In this document: in pieces, positions 34,256-43,706 of the stretch
How the letters are laid out: every line of letters starts with the position of its first letter
Position numbering within the stretch: the first letter of the stretch is position 1
Assembly (NCBI GenBank): GCA_030681895.1
Contig: JAUXRI010000211.1
Location: 1-47,858, forward strand
Reading direction: 5' to 3'
Source: Myxococcales bacterium
Lineage (GTDB): Bacteria; Myxococcota; Myxococcia; Myxococcales; Myxococcaceae
DNA: 47,858 nt
Translations under genes and position numbers: made by a program
Notes under the pieces: model-generated
Seen by the model: the letters and a program-made list of their open reading frames with translations, nothing else
What the model was told of the DNA's origin: nothing
The model's database searches: none

Positions 34256-35143
34256 ATGTTGCACTGCAACACGCTCCTTGATATCCGACAGCGGGTGAAC
34301 GAAGCGCTCCCGAACCCTGGCGTCGACCGATTCCTCGAATTGCCCACGGGGTCCATGCGGGTCCGCATGCACGGAAACGAAGGCGGGAAGCTCGCCATCG
34401 GCGTGCCGGGGTTGTCGGCGAACTGCTTCACCTTCAACGTCCTCGGGCCCGCGGTTGCCGAGCTCGGCCGCACGCTCGCCGCCGTCGACCTTCGGGGTCG
34501 CGGTCGCAGCGCGCCAGGCAAGGCCGGCTCGCATGGCTGGGCCTCGCACGCGCGTGACGTGCTCGCGGTCGCCGACGCACTCGGCGCCCAACGCTTCGAT
34601 TTCATTGGCCACAGCATGGGCGCCTTCGTCGGTCTGTCGCTGATGGCCATCGCGCCGATGCGGGTCCGCAGCCTGGTGCTCATCGACGCCGTCGGCGTTC
34701 CAGACCCGCGCGCGATGCCGCCCATCATGGGCGCGGCGCAGCGGCTCGGCGCCGTCTACCCGTCGGTCGACGCCTTCCTCGCGCTGGTCAAAGGCATCGG
34801 CGTCGTGCCCTGGGACCCGTTCTGGGAAGCGCACTACCGCGAAGACCTGGTCGAGACGGCCGGCGGCGTGCGGCAACGTGCCTCGCGAGACGCGGTGGTG
34901 GAGGACCTTCAGTACGCGGCCTCGGCCGACGTGCGCGAGCTCTGGCATCACGCAGTTGCACAAACCCTGCTCGTTCGCGCGGGCCACCCCTTTTCGCCCG
35001 GCGCCGACATCATCACCGCGGCCGACCGTGACGCCTTCTTGAAGGTGGCTCCACGCGCGAAGGCCGTCGAGGTGCCTGCCAATCACTACGGCGTGATGAA
35101 CCACCCACACACCGCTCGCGCGGTTCAGGAGCTGCTCACATGA
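34256..35143 (+). CDS. alpha/beta hydrolase
   Basis: 295 residues. A serine hydrolase with the nucleophile elbow G118-H-S120-M-G122 (FIGHSMGAFVG). The oxyanion/strand region is GVPGLSANCFTFNVLGPAVAELG. The acid is probably in the RAGHPFSPGAD block and the base H in VPANHYGVMNHP. The stop overlaps the 3-hydroxybutyrate dehydrogenase start by 4 bp (ATGA), so translation is coupled. This suggests a hydroxybutyrate ester or oligomer as substrate, by inference only. The start at 34256 gives MLHCNTLLDIRQRVN; a longer frame upstream lacks homology. Confidence 0.85.
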   Translation: MLHCNTLLDIRQRVNEALPNPGVDRFLELPTGSMRVRMHGNEGGKLAIGVPGLSANCFTFNVLGPAVAELGRTLAAVDLRGRGRSAPGKAGSHGWASHARDVLAVADALGAQRFDFIGHSMGAFVGLSLMAIAPMRVRSLVLIDAVGVPDPRAMPPIMGAAQRLGAVYPSVDAFLALVKGIGVVPWDPFWEAHYREDLVETAGGVRQRASRDAVVEDLQYAASADVRELWHHAVAQTLLVRAGHPFSPGADIITAADRDAFLKVAPRAKAVEVPANHYGVMNHPHTARAVQELLT

Positions 35144-35910
35144 AGACCGACTCATTCAAAAACAAGCGCGCGCTCGTCACCGGCGCCGCCTCTGGCATCG
35201 GCCTCGCCATCGTGCGCGAGTTCCACGGCCTCGGCATGCAGGTGGTGGCGAGCGACGTCGCGGCCGACAAGCTGGCGGTCGCGTTCGAGTCGCTCCCCGG
35301 CGTGCGCTGCGTCGCCGCGAACCTCTCTCACAAGGAGGAAGTGGTGATGCTGGGCCGTGAAGCCGGCGCCATCGACGTGCTCGTCAACAACGCGGGCCTG
35401 CAGCACGTCAGCCCCGTCGAGACCTTCTCGCAGGAGAAGTGGGACCTGCTCCTGCAAGTGATGCTGACCGCGCCGTTTCAGCTGATCCAGGCCGTGCTGC
35501 CCGGCATGTACGAGCGCAACTGGGGCCGCATCATCAACGTCTCGTCGGTGCACGGCCTCGTCGCCTCGCCCTTCAAGAGCGCGTACGTCTCGGCGAAGCA
35601 CGGCATCATGGGCCTGACGAAGACGGTCGCGCTGGAAGCGGGGGCGCGCTGCCAGAACCTGACCGTCAACGCCATCTGCCCCAGCTACGTGCGCACGCCG
35701 CTGGTGGAGCAGCAACTTGCTGCACAAGCGAAGGCGCACGGCATTCCCGAGGCCGAGGTGCTCGAGAAGGTGCTGCTCACGCAGAACGCCATCAAGCGGC
35801 TCATCGAGCCTGAAGAGGTGGCCCAGCTCGCCTCATTCCTCTGCCACGACGGCGCGTGGAGCATCACCGGCACCGCGCAGAAGATGGACGCGGGCTGGCT
35901 GTCGCACTGA
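35140..35910 (+). CDS. D-3-hydroxybutyrate dehydrogenase, short-chain dehydrogenase
   Basis: 256 residues. Cofactor loop T14-GAASGIG-21, NNAG at 83-86 and the catalytic Y149-xxx-K153 (SAYVSAKHG) are all present. The stretch NAGLQHVSPVE and the C-terminal GTAQKMDAGWLSH match bacterial BdhA, which converts D-3-hydroxybutyrate to acetoacetate with NAD. A general SDR function is secure and BdhA is likely. It is coupled to the hydrolase upstream. The C terminus ends with Trp-Leu-Ser-His as expected for the clade. Confidence 0.9.
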   Translation: MKTDSFKNKRALVTGAASGIGLAIVREFHGLGMQVVASDVAADKLAVAFESLPGVRCVAANLSHKEEVVMLGREAGAIDVLVNNAGLQHVSPVETFSQEKWDLLLQVMLTAPFQLIQAVLPGMYERNWGRIINVSSVHGLVASPFKSAYVSAKHGIMGLTKTVALEAGARCQNLTVNAICPSYVRTPLVEQQLAAQAKAHGIPEAEVLEKVLLTQNAIKRLIEPEEVAQLASFLCHDGAWSITGTAQKMDAGWLSH

Positions 35911-35972
35911 GGAAAAACCGCTTCCGACAGGGCGGCGTAGGGACCGGTGAACGCACACCACGGAGTCACCAC

Positions 35973-36161
35973 ATGTCCCGTATCCCCCCGAATTCAAACA
36001 ACACGTCCCGCCCGGGTGCTGCACGTCGCCCGGTCCGCCCAGCGCCCCCGTCGGCCCCTCGCCCGCCCGCGCCGGAGCTCACCCCGCCACCTGCCCTCGA
36101 CCCGCGCGACCTGTTCGTTTCAACGCCTGGCAGAAAGCCGCTGCCGTACTTCGGCAAGTGA
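35973..36161 (+). CDS. small Pro-rich protein
   Basis: 62 residues (MSRIPPNSNNTSRPG...), with Pro and Arg over-represented and a short C-terminal PGRKPLPYFGK. GGAG lies nine bases before the ATG. There is no hydrophobic segment and no known domain. Disordered composition and small size make it a possible real short gene or a chance frame. A longer in-frame opening upstream is non-coding. Confidence is moderate because of the start signal. Confidence 0.45.
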   Translation: MSRIPPNSNNTSRPGAARRPVRPAPPSAPRPPAPELTPPPALDPRDLFVSTPGRKPLPYFGK

Positions 36162-36173
36162 GCGGCGGCCGTG

Positions 36174-36617
36174 TCAGAAGAAGGTCTTCGTCAGCGCGAG
36201 CACGCTGATTCCGACGAACACCACGCCGAGCTGCACCACCCCGAGGATGGTCGCGACGCTCACCCGGCCCGTTCCCGATGCTGGCGCCTCGCCTCGAGTG
36301 ATGGCGCCTCGTTCGAGCCGCGCGAGCACCAGCCCCACCGGACCCGCCACGAGCGCGAGCGGGAGCACGACCAGGCTCAGCAGCGGAATGAACGGACCGC
36401 AGAAGAGCCCGACGACGCCGAACCCTGCCAGCCACACGCTCCACGTCGCGCGGCGAGACGGCGGCACGTCAAGAAAGGGCTCGCACGCCCGGCAGACCAG
36501 CGGAGCCCGGGTGAGCACCGCGCACGCCTCACAGGCGAACGCGCCACACCGGGTGCACACCACGAGCGCTGCAACGTCGTGGTGCACTGCACAACGCGCG
36601 CTCCCGACCGGCGTCAG
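36174..36617 (-). CDS. B-box-type zinc-finger membrane protein, CTG start or frameshift
   Basis: 147 residues if begun at the CTG at 36617. The N terminus has a zinc-finger layout of Cys and His: ARCAVHHDVAALVVCTRCGAFACEACAV with a further VCRACEPF pair, like the B-box zinc-finger proteins of myxobacteria. Three hydrophobic segments follow. The frame is open far upstream, but no ATG/GTG/TTG exists between the kinase stop (36740) and the zinc motif. GGGGAG six bases before the CTG and overlap with the TGA of a small upstream ORF (CTGA) support CTG initiation. The alternative is a frameshift joining the small ORF to this one. Confidence 0.6.
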   Translation of the reverse strand: MTPVGSARCAVHHDVAALVVCTRCGAFACEACAVLTRAPLVCRACEPFLDVPPSRRATWSVWLAGFGVVGLFCGPFIPLLSLVVLPLALVAGPVGLVLARLERGAITRGEAPASGTGRVSVATILGVVQLGVVFVGISVLALTKTFF

Positions 36618-36733
36618 GCGATTCTCCCCGACACGACGCCCACCACCTGAAGGCCGACCATCGAAACCGTGTCTTCCACCGACGCGAGCTCCACGCCGTC
36701 GAAGTGAAGCCGCGCTGGCGTCTTCGCGACCAT
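36614..36733 (-). CDS. short ORF between kinase and zinc-finger gene
   Basis: 39 residues (MVAKTPARLHFDGVELASVE...). The ATG lies 6 bp after the kinase stop and follows GAGG, a credible start. Its stop overlaps the presumed CTG start of the next gene (CTGA). It could be a leader ORF that couples translation, or the true N terminus of the zinc-finger protein, separated from it by a frameshift. No homology is visible. Confidence 0.4.
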   Translation of the reverse strand: MVAKTPARLHFDGVELASVEDTVSMVGLQVVGVVSGRIA

Positions 36734-36739
36734 CGCGCC

Positions 36740-38206
<1,467 letters not shown>

Positions 38207-38303
38207 GCCGCGGCGTCCTCCCCCATCAGCGTCGCGACGGGTCTACGACAGCCGCGACAGCCGCGCCACGTGCCTCCCACGGACGGGGTACGCTCGAGGT
38301 TCC

Positions 38304-39032
38304 ATGCGTGTCCTCTTCCTCCTGGCGCTCCTCCTCCCGGCCCTCGGTCTCTCGAAGCCCCGAAAGAAAACCGGCCACTCGGCGAAGGGCACGCTTGTGG
38401 TGAACGGCGACGAGGTCGAGGTGAAGTGGAGCGACGGCGACTCCTTCAAGTTCAAGTCCGGCACGTACCAGGGCCGGGGCACGCGGCTCGTCGGCTTCAA
38501 CACCCTCGAGGCCTACGGCCCGGTGCACCGCTGGGGCTCGTGGACGCCGCAGGAGCTCTTCGCCCTCGCCGAGTCGTCGTCGAAGGTCGCCGCCGAGAAA
38601 CAGTGGACGTGCACCACCGACGGCAAGCTCGATGGCTACGGCCGGGTGCTGGTGAACTGCCCCGAGCTCGCGGAAGAGATGATTCGCCAGGGCCACGCGC
38701 TCGCGTACGCCGTCGAAGGCACCTCACCCGAGAACCTGCTCGCAGCACAGAAGGAAGCGATGGCCGCGGGACGGGGCATGTGGGCGAAGGGTGTCGCAAC
38801 AGGCGTCATCACGAGCCTGCACTCGGTCGGAGAAGACGGCGATGAGGACGACGTCGGCGCGTACAACCGCGTCGTCGACACCCGCACCGGCAGCGCCAGC
38901 AAGCGCGCGCATCAGCAGAAGTACACCAGCTGTCAGGAGGTCTGCGAGACGACCGACGGCGACACCTCGTGCATGGTCTACGTGCCGTTCCAGCACCGGT
39001 ACAAGAACAAGCCTGAGTGTCTCAAGAAGTGA
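38304..39032 (+). CDS. secreted staphylococcal-nuclease-like protein
   Basis: 242 residues. Signal peptide MRVLFLLALLLPALGLS. An SNase-like OB fold spans about 27-165: WSDGDSFKFKSGTYQGRGTRLVGFN and a later GYGRVLVNC. By position, Arg61, Glu69 and Arg114 can be equated with the catalytic Arg35, Glu43 and Arg87 of S. aureus nuclease, and DGDSF with the metal-binding DGDT. All three are present, so an active Ca2+-dependent nuclease is possible. The C-terminal 75 residues have four cysteines (SCQEVCETTDGDTSC and PECLKK). It is divergent from the kinase gene and converges with the next gene. Confidence 0.85.
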   Translation: MRVLFLLALLLPALGLSKPRKKTGHSAKGTLVVNGDEVEVKWSDGDSFKFKSGTYQGRGTRLVGFNTLEAYGPVHRWGSWTPQELFALAESSSKVAAEKQWTCTTDGKLDGYGRVLVNCPELAEEMIRQGHALAYAVEGTSPENLLAAQKEAMAAGRGMWAKGVATGVITSLHSVGEDGDEDDVGAYNRVVDTRTGSASKRAHQQKYTSCQEVCETTDGDTSCMVYVPFQHRYKNKPECLKK

Positions 39033-40700
39033 TCAGCGGACGCAGGCCGGAATCGTCGGCACCGGGGTTCTGAAGTGTCGGGCTGAGTAGCAACGAGGGC
39101 CCGTCATGCAGAGCCCGTACGCCGGTGTACCGATCGGACACACGCCGGCGTCGTTCGTATGGACACACAGCTGCTCCATCAGCGACGCGTTGAGCGCGTT
39201 GATCACCTGGACCGCGGCCGACGGGGCCACGGCGTCTGCGACGGCGGTCTCGACGGCGGTCTGCACCGAGCCCAGCATGGTGACGGCCGAGGGGAGACAG
39301 GTCTGCAGCTGCGCGCGGATGGGGCCCTCGATGTCGTTGAAGGGAAGCAGCGTGACGAGGCCGCCCGCTCCCTCATTAATCTGGAACCCGTAGTTGATGA
39401 CGATGGGCACAAGCCCCACCGGCTGCGCTGGCAGGTTTCCCGAGCACCCGCCCGCCCCAATCCTCGAGCCACCGTTCTGGGTCCCGAGCGTGGGAATCGG
39501 CAGTCGAAGGGGAATCAACTGAGACCGGACCAGGACCGAGCCCGTGCCGACGAACTGCGTCGCCGTTCGGGTCGTCATGAACGTCGAGGCGATGAGGCTG
39601 ACCTCGAGCACGCACTCGGGGGGAGCGCTGGTGGTCAGCGTGCCATTGGGGCACACGGTGAGGGTGGCCGTGCCGAGCGGCGTCGAGATGTTCGCGGAGC
39701 GCTGCTGCAGTGAGAGCCTCAGCACGCCCCCGTCGGGGAAGGTGCTCAAGAGCGCTCGCGACGTGATGCTGGGCTCCACCATCCAGCTGCACGACGTTCC
39801 GCCGGTGCACGTGTCGACCGAGCAGAGGTTGTTGTCGTCGCAGCGCTGGCCTGCGTCGGCCGGGCCGGTGCAGAAGCTCGAGGCTCCGGAGCAGGTGATG
39901 GGCGGCAGACACGCGGGCGACGCACAGACCACGCCCGCGTCGCGCCGCGGCCTCGTGGGGCACGCCGGGTTCAGGCCGTCGCACACGGCGTCGCCCTCGC
40001 ACTCCGTCCCGGTCTGGCACACCGTCGTTCGAAGAACGTTCACCGGGCACTGCATCGAGACGCCTGAGCAGCGCTCTTCGACATCGCACATCCCCAGCGA
40101 GGCCCGACAGATGACGCCACCGTCGACCGGCAGCGTGGTGCACTGGCCGGTGAGCTGACACTTCGGCGCCGCGCAGCCGGTGATGGCGCCGCAGTCCTGG
40201 TCGCGCATGCAGGTGGGCGAGCCTCCACCACCCGTTCCGGCGCCCGCGCCACCGAAGCCTCCCGACGTTCCGCCAGCGCTTCCACCGGCAAGACCGCCAG
40301 CCGACCCACCAGCGCTCCCGCCAGCGTCACCACCGGCGACGAGGCCACCTGCCGATCCGCCGGAACTCCCACCACCGGCACCACCAGCCACGAGCCCACC
40401 AGCCGCACCACCGGCGCTCCCGCCAGCTGCACCACCAGCCACGAGGCCACCAGACGCTCCACCGGCGAGACCGCCTGCCGTGCCTCCTGCGCGAAGACCG
40501 CCCGCGGAACCTCCAGCGACGCCACCCGCCGACGCGCCCGCATCGCTCGCCACACAACGCCCGGCCACGCACGACAGCCCGTCAGGACAGTTCTCGGACA
40601 CCGAGCACGCGATGTTCGACACGTCAGGCGCACAGCGGCCCATCGACACCAACAGGGCGAGCCCGCCAACCAGCGCCGTGACGTGGGCCCGCGTCCTCAC
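39033..40700 (-). CDS. Cys-rich secreted protein with Gly/Ala/Ser stalk
   Basis: 555 residues. An N-terminal hydrophobic signal (VTALVGGLALLVSMGRC) precedes a Cys-rich knob (CSVSENCPDGLSCVAGRCV). Residues about 55-160 are a GGSAGG/GGLVAGG stalk. A longer Cys-rich region follows, with at least 18 cysteines (CMRDQDCGAITGCAAPKCQ to CSGASSFCTGP) and two-Cys repeats of disintegrin type. The C-terminal 250 residues are beta-rich with an extracellular look. A Cys pair near the end (LCVHTNDAGVC) and CYSARHFRTP close it. No enzyme motif. The start overlaps the upstream small gene by 4 bp (GTGA), so the two are coupled. Confidence 0.82.
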   Translation of the reverse strand: MRTRAHVTALVGGLALLVSMGRCAPDVSNIACSVSENCPDGLSCVAGRCVASDAGASAGGVAGGSAGGLRAGGTAGGLAGGASGGLVAGGAAGGSAGGAAGGLVAGGAGGGSSGGSAGGLVAGGDAGGSAGGSAGGLAGGSAGGTSGGFGGAGAGTGGGGSPTCMRDQDCGAITGCAAPKCQLTGQCTTLPVDGGVICRASLGMCDVEERCSGVSMQCPVNVLRTTVCQTGTECEGDAVCDGLNPACPTRPRRDAGVVCASPACLPPITCSGASSFCTGPADAGQRCDDNNLCSVDTCTGGTSCSWMVEPSITSRALLSTFPDGGVLRLSLQQRSANISTPLGTATLTVCPNGTLTTSAPPECVLEVSLIASTFMTTRTATQFVGTGSVLVRSQLIPLRLPIPTLGTQNGGSRIGAGGCSGNLPAQPVGLVPIVINYGFQINEGAGGLVTLLPFNDIEGPIRAQLQTCLPSAVTMLGSVQTAVETAVADAVAPSAAVQVINALNASLMEQLCVHTNDAGVCPIGTPAYGLCMTGPRCYSARHFRTPVPTIPACVR

Positions 40701-40912
40701 TCGGTCGGCGTTCCGCGCGCAGCTTTCTCCACGCGCTCCTTGTTCGCCTTGATGAACGTCTCGACGGCTTCGTCTTCGAGCTCGAGGTCGCGCAGCACGC
40801 CCGGGTACACGCCCTTGAAGGCCGGAGAGTCCTCAGCGCCGCGCAGCCGGAAGCTCATCTTGAGCACCGACGCGCCCCACAGCCGTTCTTCCAGCGTCTT
40901 CACCTTCGGCAC
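40697..40912 (-). CDS. small hypothetical protein, coupled upstream of the Cys-rich gene
   Basis: 71 residues, mostly helical and charged (MPKVKTLEERLWGASVLKMS). AAAGGAG lies just before the GTG start, a strong site. The last four bases overlap the Cys-rich gene's GTG, suggesting co-translation. The C-terminal half is Glu/Lys-rich (ELEDEAVETFIKANKERVEKAARG). No family recognised. It is divergent from purE across 92 bp. Confidence 0.7.
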   Translation of the reverse strand: MPKVKTLEERLWGASVLKMSFRLRGAEDSPAFKGVYPGVLRDLELEDEAVETFIKANKERVEKAARGTPTE

Positions 40913-41004
40913 GAGGACTCCTTTGTCGGCTCAGGGTACTGCGTTCGCGGGGTGAATTGTGACGGGCGGCCCACGGCCGGGCCGGTATAGCGTGCGCCGC
41001 AGTC

Positions 41005-41553
41005 ATGGCACCACGAACGACTTCACGCGCGAGCCCGGTGGCTGTCTCGGTCATCATGGGCAGCGTCTCGGACTGGGAGACGATGAAGCTCGCCGTCTCG
41101 ACCCTCAAACACTTCGGCGTCAGCTGCGAGCGGCGCGTCGTCTCGGCCCACCGCACGCCGGAGCTGATGGTCGAGTTCGCGACCGAGGCGCGCGCGCGCG
41201 GCGTCAAAGTCATCATCGCGGGAGCCGGTGGCGCCGCCCATCTCCCCGGCATGGTGGCCTCGCTCACCTCGCTGCCCGTGCTGGGCGTGCCGGTGCAGTC
41301 GAAGATGCTCTCTGGTGTCGACTCGTTGTTGTCCATCGTGCAGATGCCAGCAGGCGTGCCCACGGCCACCTTCGCCATCGGTCCTGCGGGCGCCACCAAC
41401 GCCGCGCTCTTCGCCATTCGAATGCTCGCGCTCGACGACCCTGAGCTGCACAAGCGGCTCGAGACGTACCGCCTCGAGAACTTCGAGAAGGCCCGCGCGT
41501 CGACGCGTGAGCTGACCCTCGACGACGAGCGGCCAAGGAAGGCGAAGGCATGA
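41005..41553 (+). CDS. purE: N5-carboxyaminoimidazole ribonucleotide mutase PurE
   Basis: 182 residues. PurE class I converts N5-CAIR to CAIR in de novo purine synthesis. The family motifs IMGSVSDWETM, VVSAHRTPELM and GAGGAAHLPGMVAS are all present, and the PAGVPTATFAIGPAGATNAALFAIRML block completes the core. The first 12 residues (MAPRTTSRASPV) are an unusual basic extension. The stop overlaps purK by 4 bp (ATGA), giving tight coupling. Confidence 0.97.
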   Translation: MAPRTTSRASPVAVSVIMGSVSDWETMKLAVSTLKHFGVSCERRVVSAHRTPELMVEFATEARARGVKVIIAGAGGAAHLPGMVASLTSLPVLGVPVQSKMLSGVDSLLSIVQMPAGVPTATFAIGPAGATNAALFAIRMLALDDPELHKRLETYRLENFEKARASTRELTLDDERPRKAKA

Positions 41554-42692
41554 CGGTCGGTATCCTCGGCGGCGGCCAGCTGGGCCTGATGCTCGCCGAG
41601 TCGCTTCGCAAGCTGGACACGCCGGTGGTGGTGCTCGAGCCCGACGACGAAGCGCCGTGTGCCCAGCGCCTGGCTGGCGTGATGGAGCGCCCACTCGACG
41701 ACGCCGACGCCCTCACCGAGTTCTTCGGCCGCTGCGAGCGTGTCACCTACGACTCCGAGAACATTCCGTCGGCGCCGCTCGCGCCGTTCGCCGTCAAGCT
41801 CGCTCCGTCGCTGAAGGTGCTGCAGGTGTCGCAGCATCGCACGCTCGAGAAGCGCTTCCTGGTCGAGCACGGCTTCGGGCCGGTGCACTTCGCGGTGGTG
41901 CAGGCGTCGGAGTCGCTCCACGAGGCGGCGCGGCGCTTCGGGTTTCCCTGCATCGTGAAGTCTTCGCTCGGCGGCTACGACGGCAAGGGCCAGCACCGCG
42001 TTCGCACCGAGGCGGAGCTGTTGACGCTCCCTTCGATGGGAACCGAGTGGGTGCTGGAAGAGGTGCTCGCGCTCGAGGCTGAGGTGTCGTGCATCGTGGC
42101 GCGCGACGACGCAGGCCGGGCCTTCTCGTTTCCAGTCTTCGAGAACATTCACACCTCGCACGTGCTCGACGTGACGGTGCTCCCCGCGCGCGTCGACGTG
42201 GCGCTGCAGGAAGAAGCCCGCACGCGCGCCCTCGCCATCGCCGCGGCGCTCGAGGTGGTGGGTCTGTTGACGGTGGAGTTCTTCGTCGGCGTCGGCCGTG
42301 ATGGGACGCGCCGCCTCGCGGTCAACGAGCTCGCGCCGCGCGTTCACAACTCAGGGCACGTGACGCGCCAGGCGTGCACGGTGAGCCAGTTCGACGTGCT
42401 TGCGCGTATCGTGTCGGGTGTGCCGGTGACGAGCCCCGAGCTGCACCCCGGTGGCTGGTGCATGGGCAACCTGCTGGGTGACGTGTGGCTCGCGCAGGGT
42501 CGCACTGGTGGCGCGCTCGACCTCTCGGCGTGGGAGCGCTTCCCGCAAGTCGTCGACGTGTACCTGTACGGAAAACGCGAGGCGCGCCCGAAGCGCAAAA
42601 TGGGGCACTTCGTGGTGCATGCCGCGACGGCGACCGAAGCCGCTGACGTCGCGCAGCGCTTCCGCGCCGCGTTGATGATTCGAAAAGGGTGA
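41550..42692 (+). CDS. purK: 5-(carboxyamino)imidazole ribonucleotide synthase PurK
   Basis: 380 residues. An ATP-grasp enzyme that carboxylates AIR to N5-CAIR with ATP and bicarbonate, supplying PurE. Motifs: ILGGGQLGLMLAES at the N terminus, FPCIVKSSLGGYDGKGQHRV, WVLEEVLALEAEVSCIVAR, and the ATP-grasp active-site block VNELAPRVHNSGHVTRQACTVSQF, followed by LLGDVW. Its length is normal. It overlaps purE by 4 bp. A tRNA-like element on the opposite strand begins about 40 bp after the stop. Confidence 0.97.
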   Translation: MTVGILGGGQLGLMLAESLRKLDTPVVVLEPDDEAPCAQRLAGVMERPLDDADALTEFFGRCERVTYDSENIPSAPLAPFAVKLAPSLKVLQVSQHRTLEKRFLVEHGFGPVHFAVVQASESLHEAARRFGFPCIVKSSLGGYDGKGQHRVRTEAELLTLPSMGTEWVLEEVLALEAEVSCIVARDDAGRAFSFPVFENIHTSHVLDVTVLPARVDVALQEEARTRALAIAAALEVVGLLTVEFFVGVGRDGTRRLAVNELAPRVHNSGHVTRQACTVSQFDVLARIVSGVPVTSPELHPGGWCMGNLLGDVWLAQGRTGGALDLSAWERFPQVVDVYLYGKREARPKRKMGHFVVHAATATEAADVAQRFRAALMIRKG

Positions 42693-42717
42693 AGGACCCG
42701 AGTGGCGAAGCCGCAGT

Positions 42718-42730
42718 GGGGATTTCTCCC
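42718..42730 (-). other. hairpin GGGA-GAAA-TCCC beside the tRNA-like 5' half
   Basis: On the minus strand GGGAGAAATCCCC forms a GNRA-type tetraloop hairpin (GGGA stem, GAAA loop) 7 bases past the CCAGG of the 5' half. On the plus strand it lies 25 bp after the purK stop, so it could also serve as a purK mRNA 3' hairpin. No T-run follows. Confidence 0.45.
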
Positions 42731-42734
42731 TGGG

Positions 42735-42815
42735 TAGCCTGGCGCTCTACCAGCTGAGCTACGCTCACGTGAGAGTGCGAGCGGCAGGGTTCGAACCTGC
42801 GACCTCCGGGATTTC
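42735..42815 (-). tRNA. permuted tRNA-like element: 3' half precedes 5' half
   Basis: Read on the minus strand, a tRNA 3' half comes first: GAAAT, anticodon 3' strand CCCGG (42806-42810), variable loop AGGTC, T arm GCAGGTTCGAACCCTGC (42784-42800), acceptor strand CGCTCGC and A73. Then CTCTCAC, then a 5' half: acceptor strand GTGAGCG (42762-42768), TA, D arm GCTCAGCTGGTAGAGC (42744-42759), G26 and CCAGG (42738-42742). The two acceptor strands pair fully (six Watson-Crick, one G-U). CCAGG with CCCGG pairs at 4 of 5 positions. GAAATCCC occurs as a direct repeat at 42808-42815 and 42719-42726, 89 bp apart. The T arm resembles bacterial tRNA-Arg. No CCA is encoded and no certain anticodon can be read. 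It is either a permuted tRNA gene or a rearranged pseudogene. Confidence 0.5.
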
Positions 42816-43064
42816 GGTTTGCGTGTAGGGCCTCATCGGCCGGGTCCGTCTGCGGGTGAAGACGCAACGCGCACGCGGCGCCTGACGAGCCAGATGCCAC
42901 TTCGATTGGAACGGCGAAGAACACCAACGACGACGCTGCTGACTTCATCAAGCGTTCGGACAGGCCAGCAGTGCGCTCGATGAGCGCGCCGGCCCTGAGT
43001 CCCGCGGCCGCGAATCCCGCGCCGAGTGCGCGCGACCAGTTGTTCTGCGACTAGGGTTCCAAGC
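42816..43064. other. rest of the 372-bp purK to 43065 gap
   Basis: No gene is supported. The missing 5' half of an ordinary tRNA was sought here, as a D arm on the minus strand, and was not found. The T arm expected on the other side, before 42718, is also missing. Confidence 0.5.
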
Positions 43065-43445
43065 ATGACGGAGAGGATCGACGAGGCGTTCGTGGACCTT
43101 GAGTGGCACGACGCCGTGCTGCGGCGTTTGAAGATCGACCGCCGTGCCGCCGGTGAGCGCGACGAGGTCGCACTGCTGGTCGAGTGGCCTGACGGTCGGG
43201 AGCAGACGGTGCGCTTCATCGACTGCTACGCCTTCGACGCCCAGATGAACTTCGGGGTGACCGCGCCCGAGTCGATTCGCGCTGCGCGCTGCACTGCTGA
43301 CGCGCCGAAGTTGGCCGAGATGAGGGGCCGGTGGATGAGGCTCGGCGTCGATCTTGGGGATCTCCTGTGCTTCGAAATCACCACCAACTCGACAGCGAGC
43401 GAGATCCGCATCTTCGCGAAGCAGTTCGAGATCTCAGACTCCTAG
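43065..43445 (+). CDS. hypothetical protein
   Basis: 126 residues (MTERIDEAFVDLEWHDAVLRR). A beta-rich start with LEWHDAVLRRLKIDRR, then VALLVEWPDGREQTVRFIDCYAFDAQMNFG, and a C-terminal FEITTNSTASEIRIFAKQFEIS. This is a compact single-domain cytosolic protein of a type common in myxobacteria; no family name is secure. The ATG at 43065 is preceded only by a weak AGGG. Confidence 0.65.
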   Translation: MTERIDEAFVDLEWHDAVLRRLKIDRRAAGERDEVALLVEWPDGREQTVRFIDCYAFDAQMNFGVTAPESIRAARCTADAPKLAEMRGRWMRLGVDLGDLLCFEITTNSTASEIRIFAKQFEISDS

Positions 43446-43706
43446 GCCAGTCGCTCCTCGCTTGCCGCTTCCGAAAATCTCAAACACGACCTTGTCACCA
43501 GCGCGCTCGTACCGCGTCGGCTTCTGTCGAGTCGGTACAACGCCCCGCGGACCCATCACGCTTCGACTCGCCTTTCATAGCGCCGTCGCTGATCGATCAC
43601 TCTGCGACGGGTCCAGCGTTCGACTCGAACGACTGCCCGGTCACCCCTACTGCACTTCAGCGAAGTGCTGTGGCGCCTGCTGACCTGCGAGAGTATTCGG
43701 CCCCGC

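Noticed and set aside
42677..42690. GATTCGAAAAGGG as a T-loop of the tRNA 3' half
   Set aside because: It lies in the last purK codons and the flanking bases cannot form a T stem.
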